From NCBI RefSeq assembly GCF_014203895.1, contig NZ_JACHJY010000001.1, positions 1 to 64,000 of the forward strand: 64,000 nt of DNA. Direction: 5' to 3'. Below the pieces are notes generated by a model, which was not told where the DNA came from, did not search any database, and saw only the letters and a program-made list of their open reading frames with translations. The translations under genes and the position numbers were made by a program. The stretch's first letter is position 1; each line of letters begins with the position of its first letter. Below are positions 19,618 through 29,429 of this stretch, one piece after another. This DNA is from Streptomyces nymphaeiformis. Its GTDB lineage: Bacteria > Actinomycetota > Actinomycetes > Streptomycetales > Streptomycetaceae.

Positions 19618-20274
19618 ATGGGGAAGCACGGAAAACACCTGGTCTGGGACTGGAACGGCACGCTGCTCGACGACACCGGCGCGGTGATCGGCGCGACGAA
19701 CGCGGCCTTCGCCGAGCTCGGGCTCGCGTCGATCACCCTTGAGCAGTACCGCGAGCTGTACACGGTGCCGGTGCCGAAGTTCTACGAGCGGCTCATGGGG
19801 CGGCTGCCGACGGACGCGGAGTGGGTCGTCATGAACGGGACCTTCCACCGGCACTACCGGGAGCGGGCCGGGTCCTGCGGGCTCACCGTCGGCGCGGCGG
19901 AGCTGCTCGCCGCGCGGCAGGAGGCAGGGGTCACGCAGTCGCTGCTGTCGCTCGCGCCGCAGGCCGAGCTGATACCGCTCGTGCGGCATCACGGGATCGC
20001 CGAGCGGTTCGTCCGCATGGACGGGCGCCTCGACGACTCCAGCGACGGGAAGTCCGGGCACATGGTGCGGCACCTGGCCGCGCTGGGGGTTCCGGCGGAG
20101 CGGGTCGTCGTCATCGGCGACGCGGCGGACGACGCGGTGGCGGCGGCGCACGTGGGGGCGCGGGCGGTTCTTTACACCGGGGGGTCGCACAGCCGGGCGT
20201 CGCTGGAGCGGGTCGGGGTACCGGTGGTCGACTCGTTGGACGAGGCCGTCGCTGTTGCGGAGGAGCTGGTCTAA
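19618..20274 (+). CDS. HAD superfamily hydrolase
   Basis: This 218-residue phosphatase-like enzyme has motif I WDWNGTLLDD at residues 10-19, where the first aspartate is the nucleophile. Motif III lysine lies in DGKSGHM and motif IV in VVVIGDAADDAVAA. A small helical cap inserted after motif I matches the phosphoglycolate-phosphatase type. The unusual DWN in place of DFD in motif I is common in this subgroup. The substrate is unknown. It follows the DUF6912 gene by 21 bp. Confidence 0.92.
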   Translation: MGKHGKHLVWDWNGTLLDDTGAVIGATNAAFAELGLASITLEQYRELYTVPVPKFYERLMGRLPTDAEWVVMNGTFHRHYRERAGSCGLTVGAAELLAARQEAGVTQSLLSLAPQAELIPLVRHHGIAERFVRMDGRLDDSSDGKSGHMVRHLAALGVPAERVVVIGDAADDAVAAAHVGARAVLYTGGSHSRASLERVGVPVVDSLDEAVAVAEELV

Positions 20275-20282
20275 GGAACCGG

Positions 20283-20309
20283 GGTGGGCAGGCGGGACGC
20301 CTGCCCACC
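20283..20309 (+). terminator. bidirectional hairpin between HAD and PfpI genes
   Basis: A perfect 12-bp stem (GGTGGGCAGGCG with its complement) with a GGA loop lies between the convergent HAD hydrolase and PfpI gene ends. It lacks a T-run but is well placed to end both transcripts. Confidence 0.75.
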
Positions 20310-20316
20310 GCCGGTG

Positions 20317-20871
20317 CTAGCCCTTCGCGCGCAGGACCTTCAGGAACTCGCGCATCCAGGTGGGGTGGTCCGGCCAGGCCCGGGAGGAGACCAGGAGGCC
20401 GTCGACCACGGCCGCGCTGTCCTGGAAGGTCGCACCCGCCGCCTGCATGTCGAGTTCCAGGGCCGGGTAGGCCGTCACGCGGCGGCCCTCAAGGTTGCCG
20501 ACCGCCGCCGTCAGGAGCGGACCGTGGCAGATCTGGGCCACCGGCTTGTCCGCGTCGAAGAAGGCCTTGAGGATCTTGCGGAGCTCCGGGTCGTTGCGCA
20601 GGTACTCCGGCGCCCGGCCGCCCGGGATCACCACCGCCACGTACGCGCCCGGGTCGACCTCCGAGAAGGCCAGGTCCGCGGGCCAGGTGTAGCCCGGCTT
20701 CTCCGTGTACGTGTCGTACCCCGGCTCGAAGTCGTGGACGACGAAGCGGAGCGTCTTGCGGGCCGGGGCCGCGATGTCGACCTCGTAACCCTCCTCCAGA
20801 AGCCGCTGGTAGGGGTACATCACCTCCAGTGACTCCGCCGCGTCCCCGGTCACGATCAGGATCTTCGCCAT
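20317..20871 (-). CDS. DJ-1/PfpI family protein
   Basis: This 184-residue protein has the DJ-1/PfpI fold. The nucleophile elbow reads AQICHGPLL, with the reactive cysteine near residue 118, and the conserved glutamate sits near the N terminus in AAESLEVMYP. Relatives act as class I glutamine amidotransferase-like hydrolases, glyoxalases or deglycases, or intracellular proteases; which applies cannot be told here. It is transcribed divergently from gdhB across a 427-bp gap. Confidence 0.9.
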   Translation of the reverse strand: MAKILIVTGDAAESLEVMYPYQRLLEEGYEVDIAAPARKTLRFVVHDFEPGYDTYTEKPGYTWPADLAFSEVDPGAYVAVVIPGGRAPEYLRNDPELRKILKAFFDADKPVAQICHGPLLTAAVGNLEGRRVTAYPALELDMQAAGATFQDSAAVVDGLLVSSRAWPDHPTWMREFLKVLRAKG

Positions 20872-21298
20872 GGCTCTCCCAGATCACAGATGGTCGGTCC
20901 GTCGTGCTGCGCCCATGCTCGCGTACACCGTGCCGCCGGCGGGGCGCTTTACCAAGAGGTCATGTGTCGCTGTCCAAAGCGTCAAACTTCCCCCGCTCTT
21001 TTGTACGCATACGGCTCATGACGGTTCGGGGGTCGGGGGCGATAGGCTTTTCCCGTGATCAGCGCGATACGCCGTGGGGGCAGCGAAGCCCCCGGCTGCC
21101 GCCCGGTCCGCGACAGCGGCCGGGCCGACCGTGCGTTCGATCCTCTCCGTCCGGGCGCGCCACGCTCCGTGGCCGATAACGTCCTGGGCATCTCTCATCC
21201 GGGCATAACGTCGACTTCGACCGGAATCACCGCGTCGTGGCGTTGTGTCCTTTCTTCCACCGACGTCACGCAACGGCGCGCGACAGGAGTCAGAGGAC
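20872..21298. promoter_or_regulatory. divergent PfpI/gdhB intergenic region
   Basis: This 427-bp gap holds no convincing gene. Two direct ATAACGTC copies lie at 21176-21183 and 21205-21212, spaced 29 bp, upstream of gdhB. A GGAAT at 21223 lacks an SigR-type -10 at the right spacing. The gdhB ribosome binding site is AGGAGTCAGAGGAC. Regulators of the repeat are unknown. Confidence 0.4.
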
Positions 21299-24200
21299 AT
21301 GCAGACCAAGCTGGACGAAGCAAAGGCCGAGCTGCTCGAGAGGGCCGCCCGGGTAGCTGAGCACAGCCCTGTCGGAGGGCGACTTCCGACGGGCCCGGAA
21401 GGCGCCGGTGAGCGTCCGGACCGGGACACCGTGCTCGACTACCTCCAGCGCTACTACCTGCACACCGCGCCCGAGGACCTCACCGACCGCGACCCGGTCG
21501 ACGTGTTCGGCGCCGCGCTCTCTCACTACCGGCTCGCGGAGAACCGCCCGCAGGGCACCGCGAACGTGCGCGTCCACACTCCGACGGTGGAGGAGAACGG
21601 CTGGACCAGCAGCCACTCCGTCGTCGAGGTCGTCACCGACGACATGCCCTTCCTCGTCGACTCCGTCACCAACGAGCTGTCCCGCCAGGGCCGCGGCATC
21701 CACGTCGTGATCCACCCGCAGGTCCTCGTCCGCCGTGACGTGGCCGGAAAGCTCATCGAGGTCCTCTCGACCCAGATCCACGGCGAGCTGCCCCACGACG
21801 CGCTCACCGAGTCCTGGATCCACGTCGAGATCGACCGCGAGACCGACAAGGCCGACCTCAAGCAGATCACCAGCGACCTGCTGCGCGTCCTGTCCGACGT
21901 CCGCGAGACGGTCGAGGACTGGGAGAAGATGCGCGATGCCGCCCTGCGCATCGCCGAGGGCCTGCCCGACGAGCCCACCGCCTCCGACCTGCGGCCGACC
22001 GAGGTGGAGGAGGCCCGCGAGCTGCTGCGCTGGCTCGCCGACGACCACTTCACCTTCCTCGGCTACCGCGAGTACGAGCTGGTCAACGGCGACGCCCTGT
22101 CCGCCGTCCCCGGCACCGGGCTCGGCATCCTGCGCTCCGACCCGCAGCACGGCGCCGACGACCAGGGCCACCACGCCCACCCCGTCTCGCCCTCCTTCAG
22201 CCGGCTGCCCGCCGACGCCCGCGCCAAGGCGCGCGAGCACAAGCTGCTGATCCTGACGAAGGCCAACAGCCGGGCGACCGTCCACCGCCCCTCGTACCTC
22301 GACTACGTCGGCGTGAAGAAGTTCGACGCCGACGGCAACGTCATCGGCGAGCGCCGCTTCCTCGGCCTCTTCTCGTCCGCGGCCTACACCGAGTCCGTCC
22401 GCCGCGTCCCCGTCGTCAAGCGCAAGGTCCAGGAGGTCCTGGACGGCGCCGGCTTCTCGCCCAACAGCCACGACGGCCGCGACCTGCTCCAGATCCTGGA
22501 GACCTACCCGCGCGACGAGCTCTTCCAGACCCCGGCCGACCAGCTGCAGTCCGTCGTCACCAGCGTCCTGTACCTCCAGGAGCGGCGCCGGCTGCGGCTC
22601 TACCTGCGCCAGGACGAGTACGGCCGCTACTACTCGGCCCTCGTCTACCTGCCGCGCGACCGCTACACGACCCGCGTCCGGCTGCGGATCATCGACATCC
22701 TGAAGGAGGAGCTCGACGGCACCAGCGTCGACTTCACCGCCTGGAACACCGAGTCGATCCTCTCCCGCCTGCACTTCGTCGTCCGCGTCAAGCCCGGCAC
22801 CGAGCTGGCGAAGCTCACCGACGCCGACGTCGACCGCATCGAGAGCCGGCTCGTCGAGGCCACCCGCTCCTGGGCCGACGGCTTCGGCGAGGCGCTCAAC
22901 GCCGAGCTGGGCGAGGAGCGCGCCGCCGAGCTGCTGCGCCGCTACGGCAACGCCTTCCCCGAGGGCTACAAGGCCGACCACTCGCCGCGCGCCGCCGTCG
23001 CCGACCTGTGCCACCTGGAGGCCCTCGTCGACAGCGGCAAGGACTTCGCGCTCTCCCTGTACGAGCCGGTCGTCGCCGGCCCCGGCGAGCGCCGCTTCAA
23101 GATCTACAAGACGGGCGACCAGATCTCCCTGTCCGCCGTCCTGCCGGTCCTCAACCGGCTCGGCGTCGAGGTGACCGACGAGCGTCCGTACGAGCTGCGC
23201 TGCGCCGACCGCACCCACGTCTGGATCTACGACTTCGGTCTGCGGATGCCGGCCGCCACCGGGAACGGCGGCGACTACATCGGCGACGACGCCCGCGAGC
23301 GCTTCCAGGAGGCCTTCGCCGCCACCTGGACCGGGCAGGCCGAGAACGACAACTTCAACTCGCTCGTCCTCTCCGCCGGGCTCACCTGGCGCGAGGCGAT
23401 GGTGCTGCGCGCCTACGCCAAGTACCTGCGCCAGGCCGGGGCGACGTTCAGCCAGGACTACATGGAGGACACCCTCCGCGACAACGTCCACACCACCCGG
23501 CTGCTCGTCAACCTCTTCGAGGCCCGCATGGCCCCGGAGCGCCAGCGCGCCGGCACCGAGCTGATCGACGCGCTCCTCGAAGAGCTGGACGCCGCCCTCG
23601 ACCAGGTCGCGAGCCTGGACGAGGACCGGATCCTGCGGTCCTTCCTCACCGTCATCAAGGCCACGCTGCGGACCAACTTCTTCCAGAAGTCGGCGGACGG
23701 CGAGCCGCACTCCTACGTCTCCATGAAGTTCGACCCGCAGGCCATCCCGGACCTGCCGGCCCCGCGCCCGGCCTTCGAGATCTGGGTGTACTCCCCGCGC
23801 GTCGAGGGCGTCCACCTGCGCTTCGGCAAGGTCGCCCGAGGCGGTCTGCGCTGGTCCGACCGCCGTGAGGACTTCCGTACGGAGATCCTCGGCCTGGTCA
23901 AGGCGCAGATGGTGAAGAACACCGTCATCGTGCCGGTCGGCGCCAAGGGCGGCTTCGTCGCCAAGCAGCTCCCGGACCCGACCGTGGACCGCGACGCCTG
24001 GCTGGCCGAGGGCATCGCCTCGTACAAGACCTTCATCTCGGCGCTCCTCGACATCACCGACAACCTGGTCGCGGGCGAGGTCGTGCCGCCGGTCGACGTG
24101 GTCCGCCACGACGAGGACGACACGTACCTCGTGGTCGCCGCCGACAAGGGCACCGCGACCTTCTCCGACATCGCCAACGGCGTCGCGGAGTCGTACGGCT

Positions 24201-26266
24201 TCTGGCTCGGCGACGCCTTCGCCTCCGGCGGCTCCGCCGGCTACGACCACAAGGGCATGGGCATCACCGCCCGCGGCGCCTGGGAGTCCGTCAAGCGGCA
24301 CTTCCGCGAGCTGGGCCACGACACCCAGACCGAGGACTTCACCGTCGTCGGCGTCGGCGACATGTCCGGCGACGTCTTCGGCAACGGCATGCTGCTCTCC
24401 GAGCACATCCGCCTGGTCGCCGCCTTCGACCACCGCCACATCTTCATCGACCCGACCCCGGACGCGGCCGCCTCGTACGCCGAGCGCCGTCGGCTCTTCG
24501 ACCTGCCGCGCTCCTCGTGGGCGGACTACGACACCTCGCTGCTCTCGGCGGGCGGCGGCGTCCACCCCCGCAGCGCCAAGTCCATCCCGGTCAACGCGCA
24601 GATGCGGGCCGCCCTCGGCATCGAGGACGGCGTCACCAAGCTGACCCCGGCCGAGCTGATGAAGGCGATCCTCCAGTCGCCCGTCGACCTGCTGTGGAAC
24701 GGCGGCATCGGCACGTACGTGAAGTCCTCGGCCGAGTCCAACGCCGACGTCGGCGACAAGGCCAACGACGCCATCCGCGTCGACGGCCAGGACGTCCGCG
24801 CCCAGGTCGTCGGCGAGGGCGGCAACCTCGGCGCGACCCAGCTGGGCCGCATCGAGTTCGCCCGCAGCGGCGGCCCCGAGGGCCAGGGCGGCAAGATCAA
24901 CACCGACGCCATCGACAACAGCGCCGGCGTCGACACCTCCGACCACGAGGTCAACATCAAGATCCTGCTCAACGGGCTCGTCGCCGAGGGCGACATGACC
25001 GTCAAGCAGCGCAACAAGATCCTCGCCGAGATGACGGACGAGGTCGGCGCGCTCGTCCTGCGCAACAACTACGCGCAGAACACCGCCCTGGCCAACGCCG
25101 TCGCCCAGTCGCCGTCCCTGCTCCACGCCCACCAGCGGTTCATGCGCCGCCTGGGCCGCGACGGGGCCCTCGACCGCTCCCTGGAGTTCCTGCCCAACGA
25201 CCGGCAGATCCGCGACCTCCTCAACGGCGGCAAGGGCCTGAGCCAGCCCGAGCTCGCCGTCCTCCTCGCGTACACCAAGATCACGGTGGCCGACGAGCTG
25301 ATCGGTACGGAGCTGCCGGACGACCCGTACCTGCGCGGGCTGCTCCACGCGTACTTCCCGACGCTGCTGCGCGAGAAGTTCACCGAGGCCGTCGACAACC
25401 ACGCGCTGCGCCGCGAGATCATCACGACGGTCCTGGTCAACGACACCGTCAACACCGGTGGCTCGACCTTCCTGCACCGCCTCCGCGAGGAGACCGGCGC
25501 GTCGATCGAGGAGATCGTCCGCGCGCAGACCGCCGCCCGGGTCGTCTTCCGCCTCGGCCAGGTCTGGGACGCCGTCGAGTCCCTCGACAACCAGGTGCCG
25601 GCCGAGATCCAGACCCAGATGCGCCTGCACTCCCGTCGGCTCGTCGAGCGCGGCACGCGCTGGATGCTCAACAACCGGCCGCAGCCGCTCCAGCTCACGG
25701 AGACCATCGAGTTCTTCGCGGACCGGGTCGAGGAGGTCTGGACGCAGCTGCCGGGCCTGCTGCGCGGCTCGGACCTGGAGTGGTACCAGTCGATCCTGGA
25801 CGAGCTGACGGAGGTCGGCGTGCCGGAGGAGCTCGCGCTGCGCGTCGCCGGCTTCTCCTCCGCCTTCCCGATCCTCGACGTCGTCGCGATCGCCGACCGG
25901 ATGGGCAAGGAGCCGCTCGCGGTCGCCGAGGTCTACTACGACCTGGCCGACCGGCTGCGGATCACCGACCTGATGGACCGGATCATCGAGCTGCCGCGCA
26001 GCGACCGGTGGCAGTCGATGGCCCGCGCCTCGATCCGCGAGGACCTCTTCGCGGCGCACGCGGCGCTGACCGCCGACGTCCTGACGGTCGGCAACGGCAC
26101 GACGAGCCCCGAGGAGCGGTTCAAGGCCTGGGAGGAGAAGAACGCGGCGATCCTGGGCCGCGCGCGGACGACCCTGGAGGAGATCCAGGGCTCGGACACC
26201 TTCGACCTGGCGAACCTGTCGGTGGCGATGCGGACGATGCGGACGCTGCTCCGCTCGCACAGCTAG
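21299..26266 (+). CDS. gdhB: NAD-specific glutamate dehydrogenase, 180-kDa class
   Basis: This 1655-residue enzyme has the length of the large NAD-glutamate dehydrogenases first described in Streptomyces clavuligerus. It converts glutamate to 2-oxoglutarate and ammonia, mainly in catabolism. An ACT-like regulatory region fills the N-terminal 700 residues. The catalytic core (about residues 790-1270) includes KGGFVAKQLP, GYDHKGMGITARGAWESVKR and the nucleotide-binding GVGDMSGDVFGNGMLLS. The C-terminal helical part is typical. The ATG at 21299 follows a clear GGAG-rich site; 18 codons of open frame upstream are leader. Confidence 0.97.
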   Translation: MQTKLDEAKAELLERAARVAEHSPVGGRLPTGPEGAGERPDRDTVLDYLQRYYLHTAPEDLTDRDPVDVFGAALSHYRLAENRPQGTANVRVHTPTVEENGWTSSHSVVEVVTDDMPFLVDSVTNELSRQGRGIHVVIHPQVLVRRDVAGKLIEVLSTQIHGELPHDALTESWIHVEIDRETDKADLKQITSDLLRVLSDVRETVEDWEKMRDAALRIAEGLPDEPTASDLRPTEVEEARELLRWLADDHFTFLGYREYELVNGDALSAVPGTGLGILRSDPQHGADDQGHHAHPVSPSFSRLPADARAKAREHKLLILTKANSRATVHRPSYLDYVGVKKFDADGNVIGERRFLGLFSSAAYTESVRRVPVVKRKVQEVLDGAGFSPNSHDGRDLLQILETYPRDELFQTPADQLQSVVTSVLYLQERRRLRLYLRQDEYGRYYSALVYLPRDRYTTRVRLRIIDILKEELDGTSVDFTAWNTESILSRLHFVVRVKPGTELAKLTDADVDRIESRLVEATRSWADGFGEALNAELGEERAAELLRRYGNAFPEGYKADHSPRAAVADLCHLEALVDSGKDFALSLYEPVVAGPGERRFKIYKTGDQISLSAVLPVLNRLGVEVTDERPYELRCADRTHVWIYDFGLRMPAATGNGGDYIGDDARERFQEAFAATWTGQAENDNFNSLVLSAGLTWREAMVLRAYAKYLRQAGATFSQDYMEDTLRDNVHTTRLLVNLFEARMAPERQRAGTELIDALLEELDAALDQVASLDEDRILRSFLTVIKATLRTNFFQKSADGEPHSYVSMKFDPQAIPDLPAPRPAFEIWVYSPRVEGVHLRFGKVARGGLRWSDRREDFRTEILGLVKAQMVKNTVIVPVGAKGGFVAKQLPDPTVDRDAWLAEGIASYKTFISALLDITDNLVAGEVVPPVDVVRHDEDDTYLVVAADKGTATFSDIANGVAESYGFWLGDAFASGGSAGYDHKGMGITARGAWESVKRHFRELGHDTQTEDFTVVGVGDMSGDVFGNGMLLSEHIRLVAAFDHRHIFIDPTPDAAASYAERRRLFDLPRSSWADYDTSLLSAGGGVHPRSAKSIPVNAQMRAALGIEDGVTKLTPAELMKAILQSPVDLLWNGGIGTYVKSSAESNADVGDKANDAIRVDGQDVRAQVVGEGGNLGATQLGRIEFARSGGPEGQGGKINTDAIDNSAGVDTSDHEVNIKILLNGLVAEGDMTVKQRNKILAEMTDEVGALVLRNNYAQNTALANAVAQSPSLLHAHQRFMRRLGRDGALDRSLEFLPNDRQIRDLLNGGKGLSQPELAVLLAYTKITVADELIGTELPDDPYLRGLLHAYFPTLLREKFTEAVDNHALRREIITTVLVNDTVNTGGSTFLHRLREETGASIEEIVRAQTAARVVFRLGQVWDAVESLDNQVPAEIQTQMRLHSRRLVERGTRWMLNNRPQPLQLTETIEFFADRVEEVWTQLPGLLRGSDLEWYQSILDELTEVGVPEELALRVAGFSSAFPILDVVAIADRMGKEPLAVAEVYYDLADRLRITDLMDRIIELPRSDRWQSMARASIREDLFAAHAALTADVLTVGNGTTSPEERFKAWEEKNAAILGRARTTLEEIQGSDTFDLANLSVAMRTMRTLLRSHS

Positions 26267-26281
26267 TGCCGTAGGCAAGAG

Positions 26282-26325
26282 ATGAGGAAGGGCCCCGCCG
26301 GTTTTCCGGCGGGGCCCTTCCTCAT
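26282..26325. terminator. bidirectional terminator, gdhB/GT87
   Basis: A perfect 20-bp stem with a TTTT loop (26302-26305) lies 15 bp after gdhB. Its right arm includes the stop codon of the convergent GT87 gene. T-rich sequence follows on the plus side. It should end both transcripts, and it folds the stop codon of the GT87 message into a helix. Confidence 0.88.
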
Positions 26326-27641
26326 TCCTTCACGGGTGTCGCCGTCGAGGTCCACAGGCGGCGGGCGGCGAGCAGGGCCGCCGCGAGGAGCAGGCCGTTG
26401 CGGAGCACCATCACGGCCACGCCGGTGGTGGTTCCGTAGACGACCTCGTCGTAGAGGACGGGGTACGCGAGGGAGCTGAGGGCGGCCGCCGGGAGGAGCA
26501 GCAGGGCGACCGGCCGCATCACGGTGTGGCGGGAGGTCAGGCAGACGGCGGCGAGGCCGAGCAGCCAGATCATGTACTGGGGGCTGATCACCCGGCTGGT
26601 GGCGGTGAAGAGCAGCACGGCGGTGAGGGCCGCGTCGAACGGGGTGGCGGGGGTCCAGCGGCGGGCCTGGAGCCGCCACAGGAGCAGCCAGGCGAAGGCG
26701 ATGACGGTGAGCAGCAGGGCGAGGTGCCCGAGGCTGGAGACGTACGGGCCGACGTACTCGAAGGCGCCGTAGCGGAACTCGACCCTGCCCGGCCAGGCGC
26801 CGGCGGCGCGGGCCGTCGCGAGGGCCGTGCCCCACAGGGACTCGATCTGGATGCCGCGGCTGCCCTGCTGGCGCAGGAAGCCGAGGGACTCGGAGAAGAA
26901 CAGCGCCAGGGTGGCGAGGAGCGCGAGGGCGGTGACGGCGGCGGCGGTCCAGGCCTCGCGGGTGGTACGGCCCCGGGGCGTGCCGATCAGGGCGAGCGCG
27001 GGCCACACCTTGACCATGGCGCCGATCCCGGCGAGCGCCCCGCCGAGCTGGTGGGCGGCGGTGCGGCGGGCGTTCAGGGCGAGCAGGGCGAGGACGGCGA
27101 GGGCGGTGGTCTGGACGTCGTACCGGGCGAGGGGGAGGTGGAGGAGGAGCGGGAGGCCGCAGACCCAGATCCAGGCGCCGTGGGTGAGGCGGGCGCTGTC
27201 GGCGCGGGCGAGGGCGAGCGTGACGACGGCGTCGGCGAGGAGGGTGAGGGTGACGAAGGCCTGGAAGTAGGTGAGCCAGGGGAGGACGCCCGGCGACATG
27301 ATCACGAGTCCCGCGCCGGGCGGGTACTGCCAGGTGACGTCGCCGGGCGGGAAGGTGCCGGAGGCGAACTGCCCGTACCAGTGCTGGTAGAGGTCCACCT
27401 CGCGGGCCACCCCGCCGATGCCGAGGCTGTCGCGGGAGAGCAGCAGGAGCATGCCGGCCCGGCTGAGGAGCCAGGCGGCGGCGAGGGCGAGGAGGGGGCC
27501 GCGGCCGACGGTGACGAAGGTGGCGGAGGTGAAGGTGTCCGAGTCGAAGGGGGACCTGGTGAGCGTGGAGGGTTCGCTTCCGGAGCGGGGCGGGGCGTCG
27601 CCCGTGGAGTCGCGGGGTGACTGGGGGTGATCGGTCGTCAT
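26322..27641 (-). CDS. GT87 (DUF2029) membrane glycosyltransferase
   Basis: This 439-residue polytopic protein has about 10-11 membrane segments after a 45-residue cytoplasmic N terminus. It carries family features of polyprenol-phosphate-dependent mannosyltransferases: an acidic pair in the first extracytoplasmic loop (EVDLYQHWYGQFASG) and PPGAGLVIMSPG, then SPQYMIWLLGL. Actinobacterial members add mannose to lipoglycans or cell-wall glycans. It lies 11 bp after the ABC exporter ATPase gene, which suggests a shared role in surface polysaccharide. The ATG at 27641 is chosen; the longer frame upstream is a shadow. Confidence 0.87.
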   Translation of the reverse strand: MTTDHPQSPRDSTGDAPPRSGSEPSTLTRSPFDSDTFTSATFVTVGRGPLLALAAAWLLSRAGMLLLLSRDSLGIGGVAREVDLYQHWYGQFASGTFPPGDVTWQYPPGAGLVIMSPGVLPWLTYFQAFVTLTLLADAVVTLALARADSARLTHGAWIWVCGLPLLLHLPLARYDVQTTALAVLALLALNARRTAAHQLGGALAGIGAMVKVWPALALIGTPRGRTTREAWTAAAVTALALLATLALFFSESLGFLRQQGSRGIQIESLWGTALATARAAGAWPGRVEFRYGAFEYVGPYVSSLGHLALLLTVIAFAWLLLWRLQARRWTPATPFDAALTAVLLFTATSRVISPQYMIWLLGLAAVCLTSRHTVMRPVALLLLPAAALSSLAYPVLYDEVVYGTTTGVAVMVLRNGLLLAAALLAARRLWTSTATPVKE

Positions 27642-27652
27642 CCCACCGCACT

Positions 27653-28465
27653 TTAGACCGCGATGTCCCTTTGATTCGGTTTCTTCGGCCCCGGCTTGGC
27701 CGTGAACTCCTCGTATGCCGCCACCACCTCCTTCGCCGGCCCGTCCATCAGCAGCGTCCCCGCCTCCAGCCACAGCGCCCGCTCGCAGGTCTCCGTGATG
27801 GTGGAGTTCGAGTGGCTGACCAGGAAGACCGTCCCGGCCTCCGCCCGCAGTTCGTCGATCCGCTGCTGGCTGCGGCGGCGGAAGCGCGCGTCGCCGGTCG
27901 ACAGGGCCTCGTCGATGAGCAGCACGTCATGGCTCTTGGCGGCGGCGATGGAGAAGCGCAGCCGGGCGCCCATCCCGGAGGAGTACGTCCGCATCGGGCG
28001 GGAGATCGCGTCGTCCTTCTCGTTGATGCCGGAGAAGTCGACGATCCCGTCGTAGCGCTCGCGGATCTCCGTACGGCTCATGCCCATCGCGAGGCCGCCC
28101 AGGATCACGTTCCGCTCGCCGGTCAGATCGCTCATCAGGGCCGCGTTCACGCCGAGGAGGGAGGGCTGGCCATGGGTGTAGATCCGGCCCCGGTCCACGG
28201 GCTGGACCCCCGCGACGGCCTTCAGGAGGCTGGATTTCCCAGATCCGTTCGAACCGATCAGGCCAATTGCCTCGCCCCGGTACGCGACGAAGCTGACGCC
28301 CTTCACGGCGTGCACCTCGCGGCCGGCCGGGGCCTTGCGCCGGTGCAGCATCCGGCCGAGGGCGGCGGTGGCGGCGCCCCGGCCGCCGGGGCGCCCGCCA
28401 TGGACGGTGTACGTGATGTGGACGCCGTCCGCCACGACGGTGGGCGTCCTCGTCGGCTCAGCCAC
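27653..28465 (-). CDS. polysaccharide-export ABC transporter ATPase
   Basis: This 270-residue ATPase has Walker A GSNGSGKSS, the signature YSSGMGARLRFS and Walker B VLLIDEAL. These are features of the Wzt/TagH subgroup that energises export of lipid-linked polysaccharides or teichoic acid. There is no C-terminal sugar-binding extension. It overlaps the permease gene by 8 bp. By family, the pair moves a lipid-linked glycan across the membrane; the glycan is unknown. Confidence 0.93.
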   Translation of the reverse strand: MAEPTRTPTVVADGVHITYTVHGGRPGGRGAATAALGRMLHRRKAPAGREVHAVKGVSFVAYRGEAIGLIGSNGSGKSSLLKAVAGVQPVDRGRIYTHGQPSLLGVNAALMSDLTGERNVILGGLAMGMSRTEIRERYDGIVDFSGINEKDDAISRPMRTYSSGMGARLRFSIAAAKSHDVLLIDEALSTGDARFRRRSQQRIDELRAEAGTVFLVSHSNSTITETCERALWLEAGTLLMDGPAKEVVAAYEEFTAKPGPKKPNQRDIAV

Positions 28466-29378
28466 GGCCGTACGTCTCCTCCGCCTTCCAGAACCAGATG
28501 AAACCGCCCGCGAAGGCGAGCACGGCCCAGCCCGCCGCCAGCGCCCACACGTGCGGCGGCAGCTGCGCGGCGGTGAAGCTCCGGATCAGCGCGAAGCGCA
28601 TGAGGTCGATGTAGAGCGCCGCCGGGTTGTACTGGAGCGCGATCACCACGGCCTCCGGGAAGCGCCCGCTGCCCGCCAGGTTCTGGATCGAGAACATGGC
28701 GCCCGAGGCGTACATCCAGGTGCGGAGCACGAACGGCATCAGCTGGCTGATGTCCGGGGTGCGGGCCGCGAGCCGGGCCAGCACGAGCGCCACGCCCGTG
28801 CTGAACAGCGACTGGAGGAACAGCGCCGGGACGGCGAGCAGCCAGCTCCAGGTGGGGAACTCGCCGAAGCAGGCCAGCATGACGACGAGCGCGGCGAGCG
28901 AGAAGAGCAGCTGCTGGAGCTGCTGGAACGCGAGCGAGATCGGCAGGCTCGCGCGGGGGAAGTGCAGGGCGCGGACCAGGCCCAGGTTGCCGCTGATCGC
29001 GCGGGTGCCCGCCTGGACCGTGTTGGCGGTGAAGGTCCACACGAAGATGCCCGTGATCAGGAAGGGCACGTAGTCGGGCACGCCGTTCTTCGCGTTCATC
29101 ACGATGCCGAAGATCAGGTAGTACACGGCCGCGTTGAGCAGCGGGGTCATCACCTGCCAGACCTGGCCGAGGCGCGCCTGGCTGAACTGGGAGGTGAGGC
29201 GGGCCGTCGCGAAGGCGGTGATGAAGTCGCGGCGGGACCAGAGCTCCCGCACGTAGACGGGGAGCGAGGGGCGGGCGCCGCTGACGCTCAGGCCGTGGCG
29301 GCGGGCGAGGGCGGCGAGGTCCTCGGCGGCGGGCGGAGCCTGCTGCTGGGGTACGGCGGGGGCCAGGGTCGTGGTCAC
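28458..29378 (-). CDS. polysaccharide-export ABC transporter permease
   Basis: This 306-residue ABC-2 permease (Wzm/TagG type) has about six membrane segments after a 60-residue N terminus that includes LWSRRDFITAFATARLTSQFSQARLG. The latter is the amphipathic helix typical of O-antigen and teichoic acid permeases. The GTG at 29378 is preferred, as the upstream frame runs into the TetR operator region. It forms an operon with the ATPase and GT87 genes and is divergent from a TetR regulator. Confidence 0.88.
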   Translation of the reverse strand: MTTTLAPAVPQQQAPPAAEDLAALARRHGLSVSGARPSLPVYVRELWSRRDFITAFATARLTSQFSQARLGQVWQVMTPLLNAAVYYLIFGIVMNAKNGVPDYVPFLITGIFVWTFTANTVQAGTRAISGNLGLVRALHFPRASLPISLAFQQLQQLLFSLAALVVMLACFGEFPTWSWLLAVPALFLQSLFSTGVALVLARLAARTPDISQLMPFVLRTWMYASGAMFSIQNLAGSGRFPEAVVIALQYNPAALYIDLMRFALIRSFTAAQLPPHVWALAAGWAVLAFAGGFIWFWKAEETYGRG

Positions 29379-29429
29379 GGGCGGGCGCTTTCGACGAGGG
29401 GTGCGGGGGCGCGTGCTGCCGTCGGCGAT

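Noticed and set aside
21223..21245. Second SigR-like promoter (GGAAT) upstream of gdhB
   Set aside because: The nearest GTT lies only 14 bp downstream, outside the 18-19 bp spacing needed.
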